Below are positions 36,219 through 45,847 of a DNA stretch of 64,000 nt, piece after piece. The notes under the pieces were generated by a model. The model worked only from the letters and a program-made list of their open reading frames with translations. It was not told the DNA's origin and ran no database searches. The stretch spans positions 3,915,001-3,979,000 of the forward strand of contig AP017605.1 in the NCBI GenBank assembly GCA_002356515.1, written 5' to 3'. The position numbers were made by a program, and so were the translations under genes. The DNA comes from Mesorhizobium loti. Lineage in GTDB: Bacteria > Pseudomonadota > Alphaproteobacteria > Rhizobiales > Rhizobiaceae. How positions within the stretch are numbered: the first letter of the stretch is position 1; every line of letters begins with the position of its first letter.

Positions 36219-36655
36219 TACCTCAGGTCCTTTCGGATGACGAGCTTCAGCCCGGACCAGATTTCATTGACGGCGGCGACCTTGACGTCGACGAGGTCGC
36301 GTTTCAGCGCTTCGGTGCGCACGACGCCTTCGGTGACGTCGGTCGGCACTTTCGATGCCTTCTTCGGCCAGGACACCCAGACCATGCCGTTGCGCTTGAT
36401 CGCCGCCTCGACATCGCCGAGGCGATCCTCGATCTCGGCGCGCTGCCGGGTGAAGGCATGAACGGCGTCGTATTTCAAAACAGCCCCTGAAATGGCAGAC
36501 CAATCGGCCAGCCGATCGACTTCGGCAAAAGCCACGGCGTCAGTCAGGTCGTCGAGTTCCGGCGGCAGCGCGATGAAGGCGGCAGTCATGCCGTCCTTCA
36601 GGCCAAGCTTGGCCGGAAGGGGCGTGCCGGAATATCCCGAGGCCGCCGGTGTCAT
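36218..36655 (-). CDS. DUF3052 family protein inside the sdh operon
   Basis: Protein of 145 residues with the DUF3052 pattern: a [16 protein letters not shown] start, then [17 protein letters not shown] and the ending [18 protein letters not shown]. It is tightly nested: its ATG is two bases after the sdhA stop and its stop overlaps the sdhB ATG by one base. Function of DUF3052 is unknown; the position suggests co-expression with complex II, not necessarily a role in it. Confidence 0.9.
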   Translation of the reverse strand: MTPAASGYSGTPLPAKLGLKDGMTAAFIALPPELDDLTDAVAFAEVDRLADWSAISGAVLKYDAVHAFTRQRAEIEDRLGDVEAAIKRNGMVWVSWPKKASKVPTDVTEGVVRTEALKRDLVDVKVAAVNEIWSGLKLVIRKDLR

Positions 36656-36657
36656 GG

Positions 36658-38493
36658 TCAGTACACCCTGGCCTTGGGCGCGATCTTGGCCGGGTTGATA
36701 CCGCCGTCAGCCTCCTTCCGCAGCAGTTCGGTGTGCACCGGCCGATAGCTGAGCGCCACCTCGCCGGCCTCGTTGAGCCGCGCCAGAGTGTGCTTGCGCC
36801 AGGTCGCGTCGTCACGCGCCGAGAAGTCCTCGCGGGCGTGCGCGCCACGGCTTTCCTTGCGCGCAGCGGCGCCATGGACGGTGGTGATGGCGTTGGCCAT
36901 CAGGTTTTCCAGTTCCAGCGTCTCGACCAGGTCGGAGTTCCAGATCATCGAGCGGTCGAACACTTTTATGTCCTTGAGTTCACCCCAGATCTGCGAGATG
37001 CGCTTGCAGCCATTGTCCAGCGATTCCTGGGTGCGGAACACCGCCGCGTCCTCTTGCATCGCCTTCTGCATCTTCTCCCGCAACACCGCCGTCGGCGTCG
37101 AGCCGTTGGCGTGGCGCAGCCGGTCGAAGCGATCCATGATCTTTTCGACCGAGGCCTCGTTGGGCGAAGGGATTGCCGATTTGCGGTCGATGACCTGGCC
37201 GGCGCGGATCGCCGCCGCGCGACCGAACACGACAAGATCGATCAGCGAGTTCGAGCCCAGCCGGTTGGCGCCGTGCACCGAGGCGCAGCCGGCCTCGCCG
37301 ACAGCCATCAGCCCGGGCGACACCTGGTCCGGGTTCTTGGCCGTCGGATTGAGCACCTCGCCCCAGTAGTTGGTCGGCACGCCGCCCATATTGTAGTGCA
37401 CCGTCGGCAGCACCGGGATCGGCTCCTTGGTCAGGTCGACGCCGGCGAAGATCTTGGCGGATTCCGAAATGCCCGGCAGCCTTTCGTGCAAGACGGCCGG
37501 GTCGAGATGGTCGAGATGCAGGAAGATGTGGTCCTTCTTCGGGCCGACGCCGCGGCCCTCGCGGATCTCCAGCGTCATGCAGCGCGACACCACATCGCGT
37601 GAGGCAAGGTCCTTGGCCGACGGCGCGTAGCGCTCCATGAAGCGCTCGCCCTCGGAATTGACGAGATAGCCGCCCTCGCCGCGCGCGCCCTCGGTGATCA
37701 GGCAGCCGGCACCGTAGATGCCGGTCGGGTGGAACTGCACGAACTCCATGTCCTGCAGCGCAAACCCGGCCCGCGCCGCCATGCCGCCGCCGTCGCCGGT
37801 GCAGGTGTGCGCCGAGGTCGCCGAAAAATAGGCGCGGCCATAGCCGCCCGTCGCCAGCACCACCATCTTGGCCGAGAAGCGGTGAATGGTGCCGTCGTCG
37901 AGGTTCCAGGCGACGACGCCGGTACAGGTGCCGTCCGGCTCCATGATCAGGTCGAGCGCGAAATACTCGATGAAGAACTGCGCGTTGTGCTTCAGCGACT
38001 GGCCGTAGAGCGTATGCAGCATGGCATGGCCGGTGCGGTCGGCGGCGGCGCATGTGCGCTGTACGGGCGGGCCTTCGCCGAAATTCATCATCATGCCGCC
38101 GAACGGCCGCTGATAGATCTTGCCCTCTTCGGTGCGCGAGAACGGCACGCCGTAATGTTCGAGCTCGTAGACGGCGGCTGGCGCCTGCTGGACCATGTAT
38201 TCCTGTGCGTCGATGTCGCCCAGCCAGTCCGAACCCTTGACGGTGTCGAAGAGGTGCCATTGCCAGTTGTCGGGGCCCATATTGGCAAGCGAAGCGGCAA
38301 TACCGCCTTGCGCCGCAACGGTGTGAGAGCGGGTCGGGAACACCTTGGTGATGCAGGCCGTGCGCAGGCCCTGCTCGGCCATGCCGAGCGTGGCGCGCAG
38401 GCCGGCGCCGCCGGCGCCTACGACCACCACGTCGAACTTGTGGTCGACAAAAGTATAGCCTGCCGTGTTGGCTGATTTCGCGTCCTTGGCCAA
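36658..38493 (-). CDS. sdhA: Succinate dehydrogenase flavoprotein subunit
   Basis: Catalytic subunit of complex II, 611 residues from TTG 38493. FAD is bound via [17 protein letters not shown] and the covalent flavin histidine in [17 protein letters not shown]; the active-site [13 protein letters not shown] follows. TTG 38493 was preferred because GGAGG lies five bases upstream; TTG 38505 is an alternative that would overlap sdhD and bury that ribosome site. No ATG is available before the conserved region. sdhD ends one base before the chosen start, so translation is coupled. Confidence 0.95.
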   Translation of the reverse strand: MAKDAKSANTAGYTFVDHKFDVVVVGAGGAGLRATLGMAEQGLRTACITKVFPTRSHTVAAQGGIAASLANMGPDNWQWHLFDTVKGSDWLGDIDAQEYMVQQAPAAVYELEHYGVPFSRTEEGKIYQRPFGGMMMNFGEGPPVQRTCAAADRTGHAMLHTLYGQSLKHNAQFFIEYFALDLIMEPDGTCTGVVAWNLDDGTIHRFSAKMVVLATGGYGRAYFSATSAHTCTGDGGGMAARAGFALQDMEFVQFHPTGIYGAGCLITEGARGEGGYLVNSEGERFMERYAPSAKDLASRDVVSRCMTLEIREGRGVGPKKDHIFLHLDHLDPAVLHERLPGISESAKIFAGVDLTKEPIPVLPTVHYNMGGVPTNYWGEVLNPTAKNPDQVSPGLMAVGEAGCASVHGANRLGSNSLIDLVVFGRAAAIRAGQVIDRKSAIPSPNEASVEKIMDRFDRLRHANGSTPTAVLREKMQKAMQEDAAVFRTQESLDNGCKRISQIWGELKDIKVFDRSMIWNSDLVETLELENLMANAITTVHGAAARKESRGAHAREDFSARDDATWRKHTLARLNEAGEVALSYRPVHTELLRKEADGGINPAKIAPKARVY

Positions 38494-38494
38494 C

Positions 38495-38893
38495 TCAGCC
38501 TCCAAATGCCAGCTTGAGCAGGGCGAAGATCGAGGCGACGCCGACCGCTACAGTAAAAAATGTATTGAGCGCGATCAGCGCCAGCTTCACGCCTTCGCCA
38601 TGCACGTAATCCTCGATGATCACCTGCATGCCGAGCCGCATATGGATGAGCCCGGAGACCAGCACGAGCGCCAGCACCAGCGCCACGAACGGATTGGCAA
38701 GCGCTGCCCGCACTTCCGTATAGCCGGCGCCGTTGAGCGCGATCAGGAACCCGACGAAGAACAGTGTCAGTGGGATATTGGCGATGGCTGTCAGGCGCTG
38801 ACGCCAGAAATGGCCCGTGCCCTCACGGGCGGAACCAAGACCGCGGACTTTCGCCAGCGGCGTGCGCATGTCGGTGTTGTTCTTGCCGCTCAT
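38495..38893 (-). CDS. sdhD: Succinate dehydrogenase membrane anchor subunit
   Basis: Membrane anchor of complex II, 132 residues with three helices. The heme/quinone-region motif is [20 protein letters not shown]. It follows sdhC by two bases and stops one base before the chosen sdhA start. ATG 38893 begins [13 protein letters not shown], matching rhizobial SdhD N-termini. Confidence 0.95.
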   Translation of the reverse strand: MSGKNNTDMRTPLAKVRGLGSAREGTGHFWRQRLTAIANIPLTLFFVGFLIALNGAGYTEVRAALANPFVALVLALVLVSGLIHMRLGMQVIIEDYVHGEGVKLALIALNTFFTVAVGVASIFALLKLAFGG

Positions 38894-38895
38894 GA

Positions 38896-39315
38896 TCAGG
38901 CTCCCCGCGCCATGTAGCCGGCGACCCAGATCAGCAGCGTGAGCAGGATCGAGCCGACCAGCGTCGCCCAGGCGATCTTCGAGGCGGTGTGCTTTTCGAG
39001 ACCGGCGCCGGTATCCCAGACCAGGTGGCGCACGCCGCCCAGCATGTGGTGCATCAGCGCCCAGGTGTAGCCGAACAGGATCAGCCGGCCCAGCCAGGTG
39101 CCGAAGGCCCAGTTGACCCAGTCAAAGGTTGCTTGCGAGCTCGCCGCCGCCATCAGCCAGACCGCGACCAGCAGCGTACCGAAATAAAGCGCCCCGCCGG
39201 TGATGCGATGGATGATCGACATCGTCATCGTGATCGGCGGCCGGTAGATCGTCAGGTGCGGCGAGAGCGGCCGTTCACGTCTGGCGAATTCGCGGGTGGC
39301 TGGTGATTTGCTCAT
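38896..39315 (-). CDS. sdhC: Succinate dehydrogenase cytochrome b556 subunit
   Basis: Three-helix membrane subunit of complex II, 139 residues. Motifs are [25 protein letters not shown] (quinone site) and the heme-ligand histidine in [14 protein letters not shown]. First gene of the minus-strand sdh operon; the promoter should lie in the 247-base gap 39316-39562, where no particular regulator site was assigned. Confidence 0.95.
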   Translation of the reverse strand: MSKSPATREFARRERPLSPHLTIYRPPITMTMSIIHRITGGALYFGTLLVAVWLMAAASSQATFDWVNWAFGTWLGRLILFGYTWALMHHMLGGVRHLVWDTGAGLEKHTASKIAWATLVGSILLTLLIWVAGYMARGA

Positions 39316-39562
39316 GGCTCCCCCAGGTTCGGCGTCTCTGGAGCCTCAGGTGGGAATGCGGCATTGCCGCTTCCGGTTGCGACTTCGGACAGCCGGTTTC
39401 TAATGCTCTTTTTGCACCGCGTCAAAGCCAGAAAATCGTTTTGAAAACGTCATTTAGTCTGACAAAAAGGCAGGCTCGGGCTTCAATCGATTAGGGCTTG
39501 GCGACCCGAAGCCGGCTCGATATCGCTGCAGTGCAGCATACGCCGCCCATTAGCCGTGCAGC

Positions 39563-40003
39563 CTATCGTTTGCAGGTCTGCGGCGTCGAGCCTCTCTTCA
39601 TCACCAGCGCCTCACGCCCGTCGATCACAATTGCGTCATGCGTGGCGGCCTCCTGGTAGCGGCTGGACTGGTTGGCGGGCGACGCCGCGAACTCCTCTGT
39701 CGCGCCGTCGGGCCCGACCACACGCAACGCCGTGCCGAGATTTTGGATGGTGATCATGCCGTTGTTGCCGCATCTGTAGGTGGCCGTGCCTATGCCGGAT
39801 CGCGGCGCGGTAAGGTCGGTGGTGATCTTGGTTGCCGGTGCTGGAGGCGCGGATGCCGGGGGCGCGGCTGCTGCGATGGGCGGCTGAGCCGGTGCAGGCG
39901 AGACGGCATTGGCCGCCTTCGGCGCGCCATCCTGCGGCACACAGGCGGCAACGAGAGCGAGCAACGGGAAAACGGACACCCAAACCGTCCGGCGTAACGC
40001 CAT
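39563..40003 (-). CDS. Lipoprotein with MliC-like domain
   Basis: Precursor of 146 residues with a lipobox (LVAAC at about 18-22) and a proline/alanine linker, followed by a small beta-domain resembling MliC, the lysozyme inhibitor of C-type: it has YRCGNNGMITIQN, SSRYQEAATHDAIV and DGREALVMKRG. The linker is about 40 residues. It would be anchored in a membrane facing the periplasm. ATG 40003 (MALRRTVW) is chosen because upstream codons do not form a signal peptide. MliC assignment is by pattern. Confidence 0.7.
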   Translation of the reverse strand: MALRRTVWVSVFPLLALVAACVPQDGAPKAANAVSPAPAQPPIAAAAPPASAPPAPATKITTDLTAPRSGIGTATYRCGNNGMITIQNLGTALRVVGPDGATEEFAASPANQSSRYQEAATHDAIVIDGREALVMKRGSTPQTCKR

Positions 40004-40350
40004 ATGCTGTCCTCCCGCGCGGCAGACTAGCCACGATGCTACGCCAAGATCAAGGTTGCCCCAACGCCACCTTTTGAATCCATTCGATGCCGGCCGCGAT
40101 GGTGCGTCCAAGCATGGCCGAATGATGGCCGACGGTTTTCCCTCCAGTCGGAAATTAACCATGTTTACCGAGACATCGCCGCGCAGCGCGCCGGCCTCTT
40201 AACAAAGGTTAAGAAAAGGTTAATTTCTGATTCGAGGAGGCATGCATGTCGCCCAAAAGTGCTTCAGCGGTTTTGGGACAAACGACATGCATCCAAACAA
40301 GAGATAAAAGCGCGTCGCGACGCGCTTTGGCCTCAAAGAAGGAAAACGCC
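40004..40350. other. Intergenic region between two secreted-protein genes
   Basis: This 347-base gap contains the promoters of the divergent MliC-like and small secreted-protein genes, a palindrome at 40244-40290 of arms gcatgtcg and cgacatgc, and a perfect 22-base palindrome at 40307-40328. Runs such as aaggttaagaaaaggtta near 40205-40222 are AT-rich. No gene was found. Confidence 0.5.
40244..40290. repeat. Palindromic repeat, family A variant
   Basis: Inverted repeat with outer arms gcatgtcg and cgacatgc and inner arms ccaaaagtg and cggttttgg. The inner core resembles family A (aaaagtgcttagcggtttt), with different outer arms. It is immediately ahead of a 22-base perfect palindrome. Confidence 0.65.
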
Positions 40351-40713
40351 ATGCGTTCAAACTCGAGCAGATTGCGCCTTGCTGCGCTCATTGCGGCGGC
40401 CTCGGTGGCCGGCCTGGCGACGCCCACGCTGGCCGATGGACGCCACCAGGATCGCGTCTACGCTGATTCTTTCGGCAATCTCGTCATCGACAGCGCCGCC
40501 GGCTACAAGCGCATCATCGTCGGCGAAGGCAAGCTGGCCAAGCAGCTGTCCAACTACACCAGCGCCGGCCAGCCCAAGGTGATCTACCAGAACGAATCGG
40601 ACGAGATATCAGGCGGCGGCGATTGCTATCGGCCGCCGGTCTTCGTCAAGGGCCGCAGCTACATGTACGGGCTTTCCGACGGCGAAATGCCGGAACTCAG
40701 CCCCTGCCGCTAA
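40351..40713 (+). CDS. Small secreted protein, unknown function
   Basis: Precursor of 120 residues with a Sec signal peptide (about 1-28, ending LATPTLADG). The mature part has a DSFGNLVIDSAAGYKRIIVGEG beta-rich core split across two strands and two cysteines (in GGGDCYRPPVF and SPCR). No family was recognised. ATG 40351 is preceded by GAAGGAAAA; earlier in-frame ATG would include the repeat. It is divergent from the MliC-like lipoprotein gene. Confidence 0.7.
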   Translation: MRSNSSRLRLAALIAAASVAGLATPTLADGRHQDRVYADSFGNLVIDSAAGYKRIIVGEGKLAKQLSNYTSAGQPKVIYQNESDEISGGGDCYRPPVFVKGRSYMYGLSDGEMPELSPCR

Positions 40714-41911
40714 AGTTGATGGCGATCGCGTTGGACGGCCACTCGCCTCCCGGCCCGGCTGAAGCGCGTACGCAGTCGCGCCCGGCATTCTTCGCCAGAT
40801 AAAGCGCCTCATCCGCGCGCCGCATGAGATCGGCAATGGTTTCGCTGGGATGAAGTTCGGCGATGCCGAAACTCGCGGTGCAGCGATTGTCCGGCGGCAG
40901 ACCGTCGATGGGCAGCGTGCCGAACGCGCTGCGTGTACCCTCGGCGAACAGCCGGGCGGCGGCAAGGTTGGCCCCCGGCAGGATGACGGCGAATTCCTCG
41001 CCGCCGATACGGCCGGCGACATGGTGCCTGGCGGCCGCCCCGCGCAGGAAACCGGCAAAAGTCTCGATCACGCGGTCGCCGGAGGCATGGCCGAAACTGT
41101 CGTTGATACTCTTGAAATGATCGAGATCGGCGATGACCAGCGCGACCGGCACAGCTTGCCGGACGGCGCTAAGCACGGCCTGTTCGGCCTGACGCGTGAA
41201 AGCACCGCGATTGAGCAGTCCCGAAAGCGTATCGGTCTCCGACTTCGACGTCACATCGGCCAACACCTCGCGCACCAGGATGGCCAGGATGAGCAACGCC
41301 AGCGCCAGGCCGAAGACGGTGCCGAGCGACTGCGACACCAGCGCGTAGCCACTTTGCAGATAGGCCTGCGGATTGGCGCCCCAACCGCCGAGCGCATGGG
41401 CGATGAACGGCTTTGAGGCGAATTGCACACCGCTGGCGGCCAGGACCGCCATCAGGATGCGATCGAGCCGGCCACGCCTTTGCCTGGACGACCAGACGAT
41501 GGCCAACCCGACGAATTGCATGACGGCATAGGGAAGCTGGTAGGCCATCATGCGGGCCAGCGACTGGCGCGGCAGGTCCTGGACGAAATAGACGGCGATG
41601 GTGGCGGCGACCAGGAAGAACAGCATCGGCGGCCATGGCGTCGCGATGCCGTATTTGCGGGCGAGCCCGACATTGAAGGCCATGGTGGCACCAAGGAAGA
41701 CAGCGAAGGCGGCGACCACCGCCGGCCGCGCATCCGTAAAGGCGGGAATGCTGAATTCGATGGCGAAATAAACCATGCCCAGGAGATAGCCGGACGCCAG
41801 CCAGCGCGCCGGGGCGCGGCCGACATCGTGGAACGCGACCGCCATGAAGGATGCCGCCAGCAGGCCGGCAACCGACAGATTGATCAGCAGGATGAAGTTC
41901 GCGCCGCTCAT
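40697..41911 (-). CDS. Diguanylate cyclase with N-terminal membrane domain (copy 1)
   Basis: Inner-membrane protein of 404 residues with six to seven predicted helices (about 5-225) followed by a GGDEF domain. The catalytic motif is GGEEF at about 302-306, preceded by DLDHFKSINDSFGHASGD, so the active site looks complete and c-di-GMP synthesis is likely. A canonical RxxD inhibitory site is not present five residues before GGEEF. It is adjacent to, and similar in layout to, the next diguanylate cyclase gene. ATG 41911 begins MSGANFILL. Confidence 0.9.
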   Translation of the reverse strand: MSGANFILLINLSVAGLLAASFMAVAFHDVGRAPARWLASGYLLGMVYFAIEFSIPAFTDARPAVVAAFAVFLGATMAFNVGLARKYGIATPWPPMLFFLVAATIAVYFVQDLPRQSLARMMAYQLPYAVMQFVGLAIVWSSRQRRGRLDRILMAVLAASGVQFASKPFIAHALGGWGANPQAYLQSGYALVSQSLGTVFGLALALLILAILVREVLADVTSKSETDTLSGLLNRGAFTRQAEQAVLSAVRQAVPVALVIADLDHFKSINDSFGHASGDRVIETFAGFLRGAAARHHVAGRIGGEEFAVILPGANLAAARLFAEGTRSAFGTLPIDGLPPDNRCTASFGIAELHPSETIADLMRRADEALYLAKNAGRDCVRASAGPGGEWPSNAIAINFSGRG

Positions 41912-41985
41912 CTCTTTCGCACCCCGTGCCGCAGCTAAACATCGACGGGCGAAAAAGACGTTAATGTGGGCTGGAAAGCCCGGTG

Positions 41986-43182
41986 TCAGGCGGTCTTGGA
42001 CTGTTCCAGCACGAACAGCGTTTCGGGCCGTTCGTAGGACAGGCGCACGCTGTCGCGGCCGTTCTTCTTGGCTTTGTAGAGCGCCTCGTCGGCACGGCGC
42101 ATCAAGGGCTGCAGCGCTTCCTCGCCGCTGCGGGCTGCCACGCCGAAACTGGCGGTGACCTTGGTGCCGGGAGGAAGCCCATCGACGCCGCCTGCCGAAT
42201 AGAGCGTGCGCACGGCCTCCGCGAACAATCGTGCGGCGGCGAGATCGCTCAGCGGCAAAAGTACTGCGAACTCCTCGCCGCCGATGCGTCCGGCAGCGCC
42301 GCGCGTGCCGGTGGCCGCTCGCAGCTTGGCGGCGAAGTCGGCGATCACCCGGTCGCCGGCGGCATGCCCGTGCACGTCGTTGAGTGCCTTGAAGTGATCG
42401 AGGTCGGCCAGGACCAGCGCGACCGGAAACTTGGCCGCCGCGCAACGCTGCAACAGGAACTCGGCGCGCTCCTCGAAGCCGCGCCGATTGAGCAGGCCCG
42501 ACAGCGGATCGGTATATGTCTCGGCCTTCAGCGCCTTCATGACGTCGAGCGCCGCGGCGCTGAACAGGCAAAGCGCGATCAGAAGCGACAAAAGCGCATG
42601 CGACAGCAGCGCCGTCGTCCAGTAGGACGAGCTATAGAATCCGTCATAGCTGGTGAACGGCCCGTGCGCGATGACGACGACAAGCGTGCGCACGAAGAAG
42701 TTGAGGCCCGACAGCAGCGACAGCACGAACAGGATTTTCTCGGTCGGGCCGTTGTTGCGCACCGGCCTGAGTTCGGCGCCGACCAGAAGGCTGAGTCCGC
42801 CGAAGGCAAAATTCATCGCCAGGATACGCCAGGTGAGATCCGGCGCGACGAACAGGAACCAGCAGAACGAGGCCAGCCCGCCACCTGCCAGCACGCCGAT
42901 CCCCACATAAGGCACCTTGCGGCCATAGCGGGCGACGATGGCGCCCGACAGGCAGCAGCCGGCGATGGCGAAGCAGATGTTGGACACCAGCTTGGTCAGC
43001 GCCATGCCGATGGGCAAGGTGAAATACTGGAACAGAAAGCCGGGCGCCGAAACACAATAGCTGAGCGCCAGCACGGCCAGATAGGGCCGGTGGCGCTGAT
43101 AGGTCCATAGCACGAGGAAGGCCGCGCCGAGGGCCAGCGCGATCGTCGGATTGAGCAGCGCTATCAACAGGCCAGTGTCCAA
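41986..43182 (-). CDS. Diguanylate cyclase with N-terminal membrane domain (copy 2)
   Basis: Inner-membrane protein of 398 residues, with about seven predicted helices (5-215) and a C-terminal GGDEF domain. GGEEF is near residue 300, with DLDHFKALNDVHGHAAGD before it. As in its neighbour, no RxxD I-site is seen, so product inhibition may be absent or use another mode. It sits 74 bases upstream of copy 1 on the same strand. The two are paralogous in architecture but well diverged in the membrane part. Confidence 0.9.
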   Translation of the reverse strand: MDTGLLIALLNPTIALALGAAFLVLWTYQRHRPYLAVLALSYCVSAPGFLFQYFTLPIGMALTKLVSNICFAIAGCCLSGAIVARYGRKVPYVGIGVLAGGGLASFCWFLFVAPDLTWRILAMNFAFGGLSLLVGAELRPVRNNGPTEKILFVLSLLSGLNFFVRTLVVVIAHGPFTSYDGFYSSSYWTTALLSHALLSLLIALCLFSAAALDVMKALKAETYTDPLSGLLNRRGFEERAEFLLQRCAAAKFPVALVLADLDHFKALNDVHGHAAGDRVIADFAAKLRAATGTRGAAGRIGGEEFAVLLPLSDLAAARLFAEAVRTLYSAGGVDGLPPGTKVTASFGVAARSGEEALQPLMRRADEALYKAKKNGRDSVRLSYERPETLFVLEQSKTA

Positions 43183-43280
43183 AGGACGGTGACTTCCCCT
43201 CGCTTGACGTCACGGAAGAGCTTAGGGCGCAAGCCCAAACAAGCGGTTAAGCCCGAGCGAATATGCGCACCGCGCGAATG

Positions 43281-43317
43281 AAAAAAGACCCCGGAAGCGC
43301 AAGGCGATCCGGGGTCT
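43281..43317 (-). terminator. Rho-independent terminator after leuC
   Basis: On the minus strand a ten-base stem (agaccccgga/tccggggtct) with a twelve-base loop is followed by a run of T. It lies 29 bases after the leuC stop. Confidence 0.88.
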
Positions 43318-43345
43318 GGCAGGCGTCAGAACGTGTAAACCGCTG

Positions 43346-44755
43346 TTATTTCCAGTCGCGGATGTCGACGAAGTGGCCGGCGATCGCCGCCGCCGCCGCC
43401 ATGGCCGGCGACACCAGATGGGTGCGGCCCTTGAAGCCTTGCCTGCCCTCGAAATTGCGGTTCGAGGTCGAGGCGCAGCGTTCATGCGGTTTCAGCCGGT
43501 CGTCGTTCATGGCCAGGCACATCGAGCAGCCCGGCTCACGCCAGTCGAAGCCGGCGGCGCGGAAGATCTTGTCGAGACCCTCGGCCTCCGCCTGTTCCTT
43601 GACCAGGCCGGAGCCCGGCACGATCATCGCATTGACATGCGGGCTGACGGTCTTGCCCTCGATCACCTTGGCGGCGGCGCGCAGATCCTCGATGCGGCCA
43701 TTGGTGCAGGAGCCGATGAAGACGCGGTCGAGCGTGATGTCGGTGATCTTGGTGCCTGGCGTCAGGCCCATATAGTCGAGTGCGCGGATCTTTGAGGTGC
43801 GCTTGTTCTCGTCGGTGATCTCTTCCGGATTGGGAACGACGCCCTGCACCGAAACCACGTCCTCGGGCGAGGAGCCCCAGGAGACGATCGGCGGCAGCTT
43901 GGCCGCGTCGAGCACGATGACCTTGTCGAAATGCGCGCCTTCATCGGACTGCAGCGTCTTCCAGTAGGCGAGCGCGGCATCCCAGGCAGCACCCTTCGGC
44001 GCACGCGGCTTGTCCTTGACATAGGCGAAGGTGGTCTCGTCGGCCGCGATCAGGCCGGCGCGCGCGCCGCCCTCGATCGACATGTTGCAGATCGTCATGC
44101 GGCCTTCCATCGACAGCGAGCGGATCGCCTCGCCGGCATATTCGATGACATAGCCGGTGCCGCCGGCGGTGCCGATCTCGCCGATGATGGCCAGGATGAT
44201 GTCCTTGGCGGTGACGCCTTCCGGCAACTGGCCGTCGACGCGCACCAGCATGTTCTTGGCCTTGCGCTGGATCAGCGTCTGCGTCGCCAGCACATGCTCG
44301 ACTTCCGACGTGCCGATGCCGTGCGCCAGCGCACCGAAGGCGCCATGCGTCGAGGTATGGCTGTCGCCGCAGACGATGGTCATGCCGGGCAGCGTAAAGC
44401 CCTGCTCCGGGCCGATGATGTGGACGATGCCCTGGCGGATATCGTTCTCGGAATAATATTCGACGCCGAAATCCTTGGCATTCTTGGCCAGCGCCTCGAC
44501 CTGGATGCGGCTTTCCTCGTTCTTGATGCCGAACTTGCGCTCGGGCGAGGTCGAGACATTGTGATCGACCACGGCCAGCGTCTTTTCCGGATGCCGGACC
44601 TTGCGGCCGCTCAGGCGCAGGCCTTCGAAGGCCTGCGGGCTGGTCACTTCATGGACGAGGTGGCGGTCGATATAGAGCAGGCAGGTGCCATCGTCCTGGC
44701 GATCGACGACGTGGTCGTCGAAGATCTTGTCGTAGAGGGTGCGCGGTGCGCTCAT
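43346..44755 (-). CDS. leuC: 3-isopropylmalate dehydratase large subunit
   Basis: Aconitase-family enzyme of 469 residues in leucine biosynthesis, isomerising 2- to 3-isopropylmalate together with LeuD. The [4Fe-4S] cysteines lie in [11 protein letters not shown] and [13 protein letters not shown]; the N-terminal [11 protein letters not shown] and [13 protein letters not shown] are normal. leuD is not in the window, as usual in Rhizobiales where it is encoded apart. It has a terminator directly downstream. Confidence 0.96.
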   Translation of the reverse strand: MSAPRTLYDKIFDDHVVDRQDDGTCLLYIDRHLVHEVTSPQAFEGLRLSGRKVRHPEKTLAVVDHNVSTSPERKFGIKNEESRIQVEALAKNAKDFGVEYYSENDIRQGIVHIIGPEQGFTLPGMTIVCGDSHTSTHGAFGALAHGIGTSEVEHVLATQTLIQRKAKNMLVRVDGQLPEGVTAKDIILAIIGEIGTAGGTGYVIEYAGEAIRSLSMEGRMTICNMSIEGGARAGLIAADETTFAYVKDKPRAPKGAAWDAALAYWKTLQSDEGAHFDKVIVLDAAKLPPIVSWGSSPEDVVSVQGVVPNPEEITDENKRTSKIRALDYMGLTPGTKITDITLDRVFIGSCTNGRIEDLRAAAKVIEGKTVSPHVNAMIVPGSGLVKEQAEAEGLDKIFRAAGFDWREPGCSMCLAMNDDRLKPHERCASTSNRNFEGRQGFKGRTHLVSPAMAAAAAIAGHFVDIRDWK

Positions 44756-45161
44756 GTGCGTAAATCCGTCGATATGAGAATGGGAAGAGTGTAACGCCGC
44801 AGGGCCTTGGCCCGGCGAAAGCGGCCTAGCTAAGTCGGCTGGTCAGCGCGCCGCAGACGCGCGCGGAGAAGCGCGACGGCAGGCGTTTTCTGTCCTGCAG
44901 CACGAACCCCTTGTAGGCCGGATCGCCAAAAAGCTCTTCCATGGCGTGGCTCATATCAATGTTTTGGCTTTTCGGCAATTGCGGCGTGGTGGGGCGGGCT
45001 CCCTTCTCCCCTTGTGCGAGAAGGTGGATCGGCGCGCAGCGCCGAGACGGTTGAGGGGTGGGTGACGGAGTGCCGTCGGCGCCAAGCTGGAGCACCCCTC
45101 ATCCGACCTCGCTTCGCGAGGCCACCTTCTCCCACAAGGGGAGAAGGGAAGAACGCACCAT
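44756..45161. other. Intergenic region upstream of leuC
   Basis: This 406-base gap holds the family D palindromic element (45001-45148) and the leuC promoter region. A 42-codon minus-strand frame (44826-44954, beginning MSHAMEELFG) lacks a ribosome site and was not called a gene. It is not leucine-rich, so it does not look like an attenuator leader. Confidence 0.5.
45001..45148. repeat. Intergenic palindromic element, family D
   Basis: Element of 148 bases with perfect 16-base terminal inverted repeats (cccttctccccttgtg and cacaaggggagaaggg). Each end also forms its own hairpin, because ccttctc is followed by gagaagg within it. The interior has ggttgaggggtg and caccccctcat-like words. It has no open frame of note and lies between leuC and the methyltransferase gene. 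Confidence 0.8.
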
Positions 45162-45797
45162 TCACATCACCTCGAACACGAACGTCTTCACCAGCGCATC
45201 CGGTTCGGCGATGGCGTAACACCTGAACCACGGGCTTTGCTCGACCAGACGCCATTTGCCTGCCTGCTCCAGCTCGTCGAAAACGCCCTGGAAACCACCG
45301 CTTTCAAACACCTGGTCGCGCACGGTGAAGATGGCGTGGCCGCCGTTTTTCGTGATGCGCACCAGCTCGTGCAGGCCCGACGCCGGCGCGTGGCTGATGG
45401 TGAAGACGCCAGTCGAGAAGAAGGCGCGGAAATGCCCGTCCGGCCATGGCAGCGGCCCACCCAGCATCGCCTGTTTCAGCTCGCTATAGGCGTTACGGCT
45501 GCCGGCGATCTCGAGCATGTCGTCCGACAGATCCAGCCCAGCAATATCGCCATAGCCCAGCGCCTTGAGCGACGGTCCCGACAGGCCGGTGCCGCAGCCG
45601 GCGTCGAGCAGCGGCCCTTCGCCAGCCGGAACATAGCGCGCCACCCAGGCAGTGATCAGGAACGGCAGGAGATAGCCGAGCGAGGCGGTCTCGCTGTCAT
45701 AGGTCGCCGCCCAGGCGGCATAGGCCTGCGCCAGCGTTTCCGGCGTGTCGACGCCATAGACGGAATCCAGCGCCGCATTGGCCTTGTCCACATTCAT
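45162..45797 (-). CDS. Class I SAM-dependent methyltransferase
   Basis: Methyltransferase of 211 residues. Motif I is LLDAGCGTGLSGPSLKALG, followed by AGLDLSDDMLEIA and the VRITKNGGHAIFTVRD strand typical of the ubiquinone/arsenite-type class I fold. The substrate is unknown. It starts 50 bases after the ABC permease gene and may be co-transcribed with it. The family D repeat lies just downstream of its stop. Confidence 0.87.
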   Translation of the reverse strand: MNVDKANAALDSVYGVDTPETLAQAYAAWAATYDSETASLGYLLPFLITAWVARYVPAGEGPLLDAGCGTGLSGPSLKALGYGDIAGLDLSDDMLEIAGSRNAYSELKQAMLGGPLPWPDGHFRAFFSTGVFTISHAPASGLHELVRITKNGGHAIFTVRDQVFESGGFQGVFDELEQAGKWRLVEQSPWFRCYAIAEPDALVKTFVFEVM

Positions 45798-45847
45798 GAG
45801 ACCTCCCCCTGTGCCGGCAGAATCGTAACCCTGTCTTTGCCGAAAAA

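Noticed and set aside
44826..44954. Possible 42-codon minus-strand gene upstream of leuC
   Set aside because: No ribosome site, no recognisable family, no leucine-rich leader pattern.
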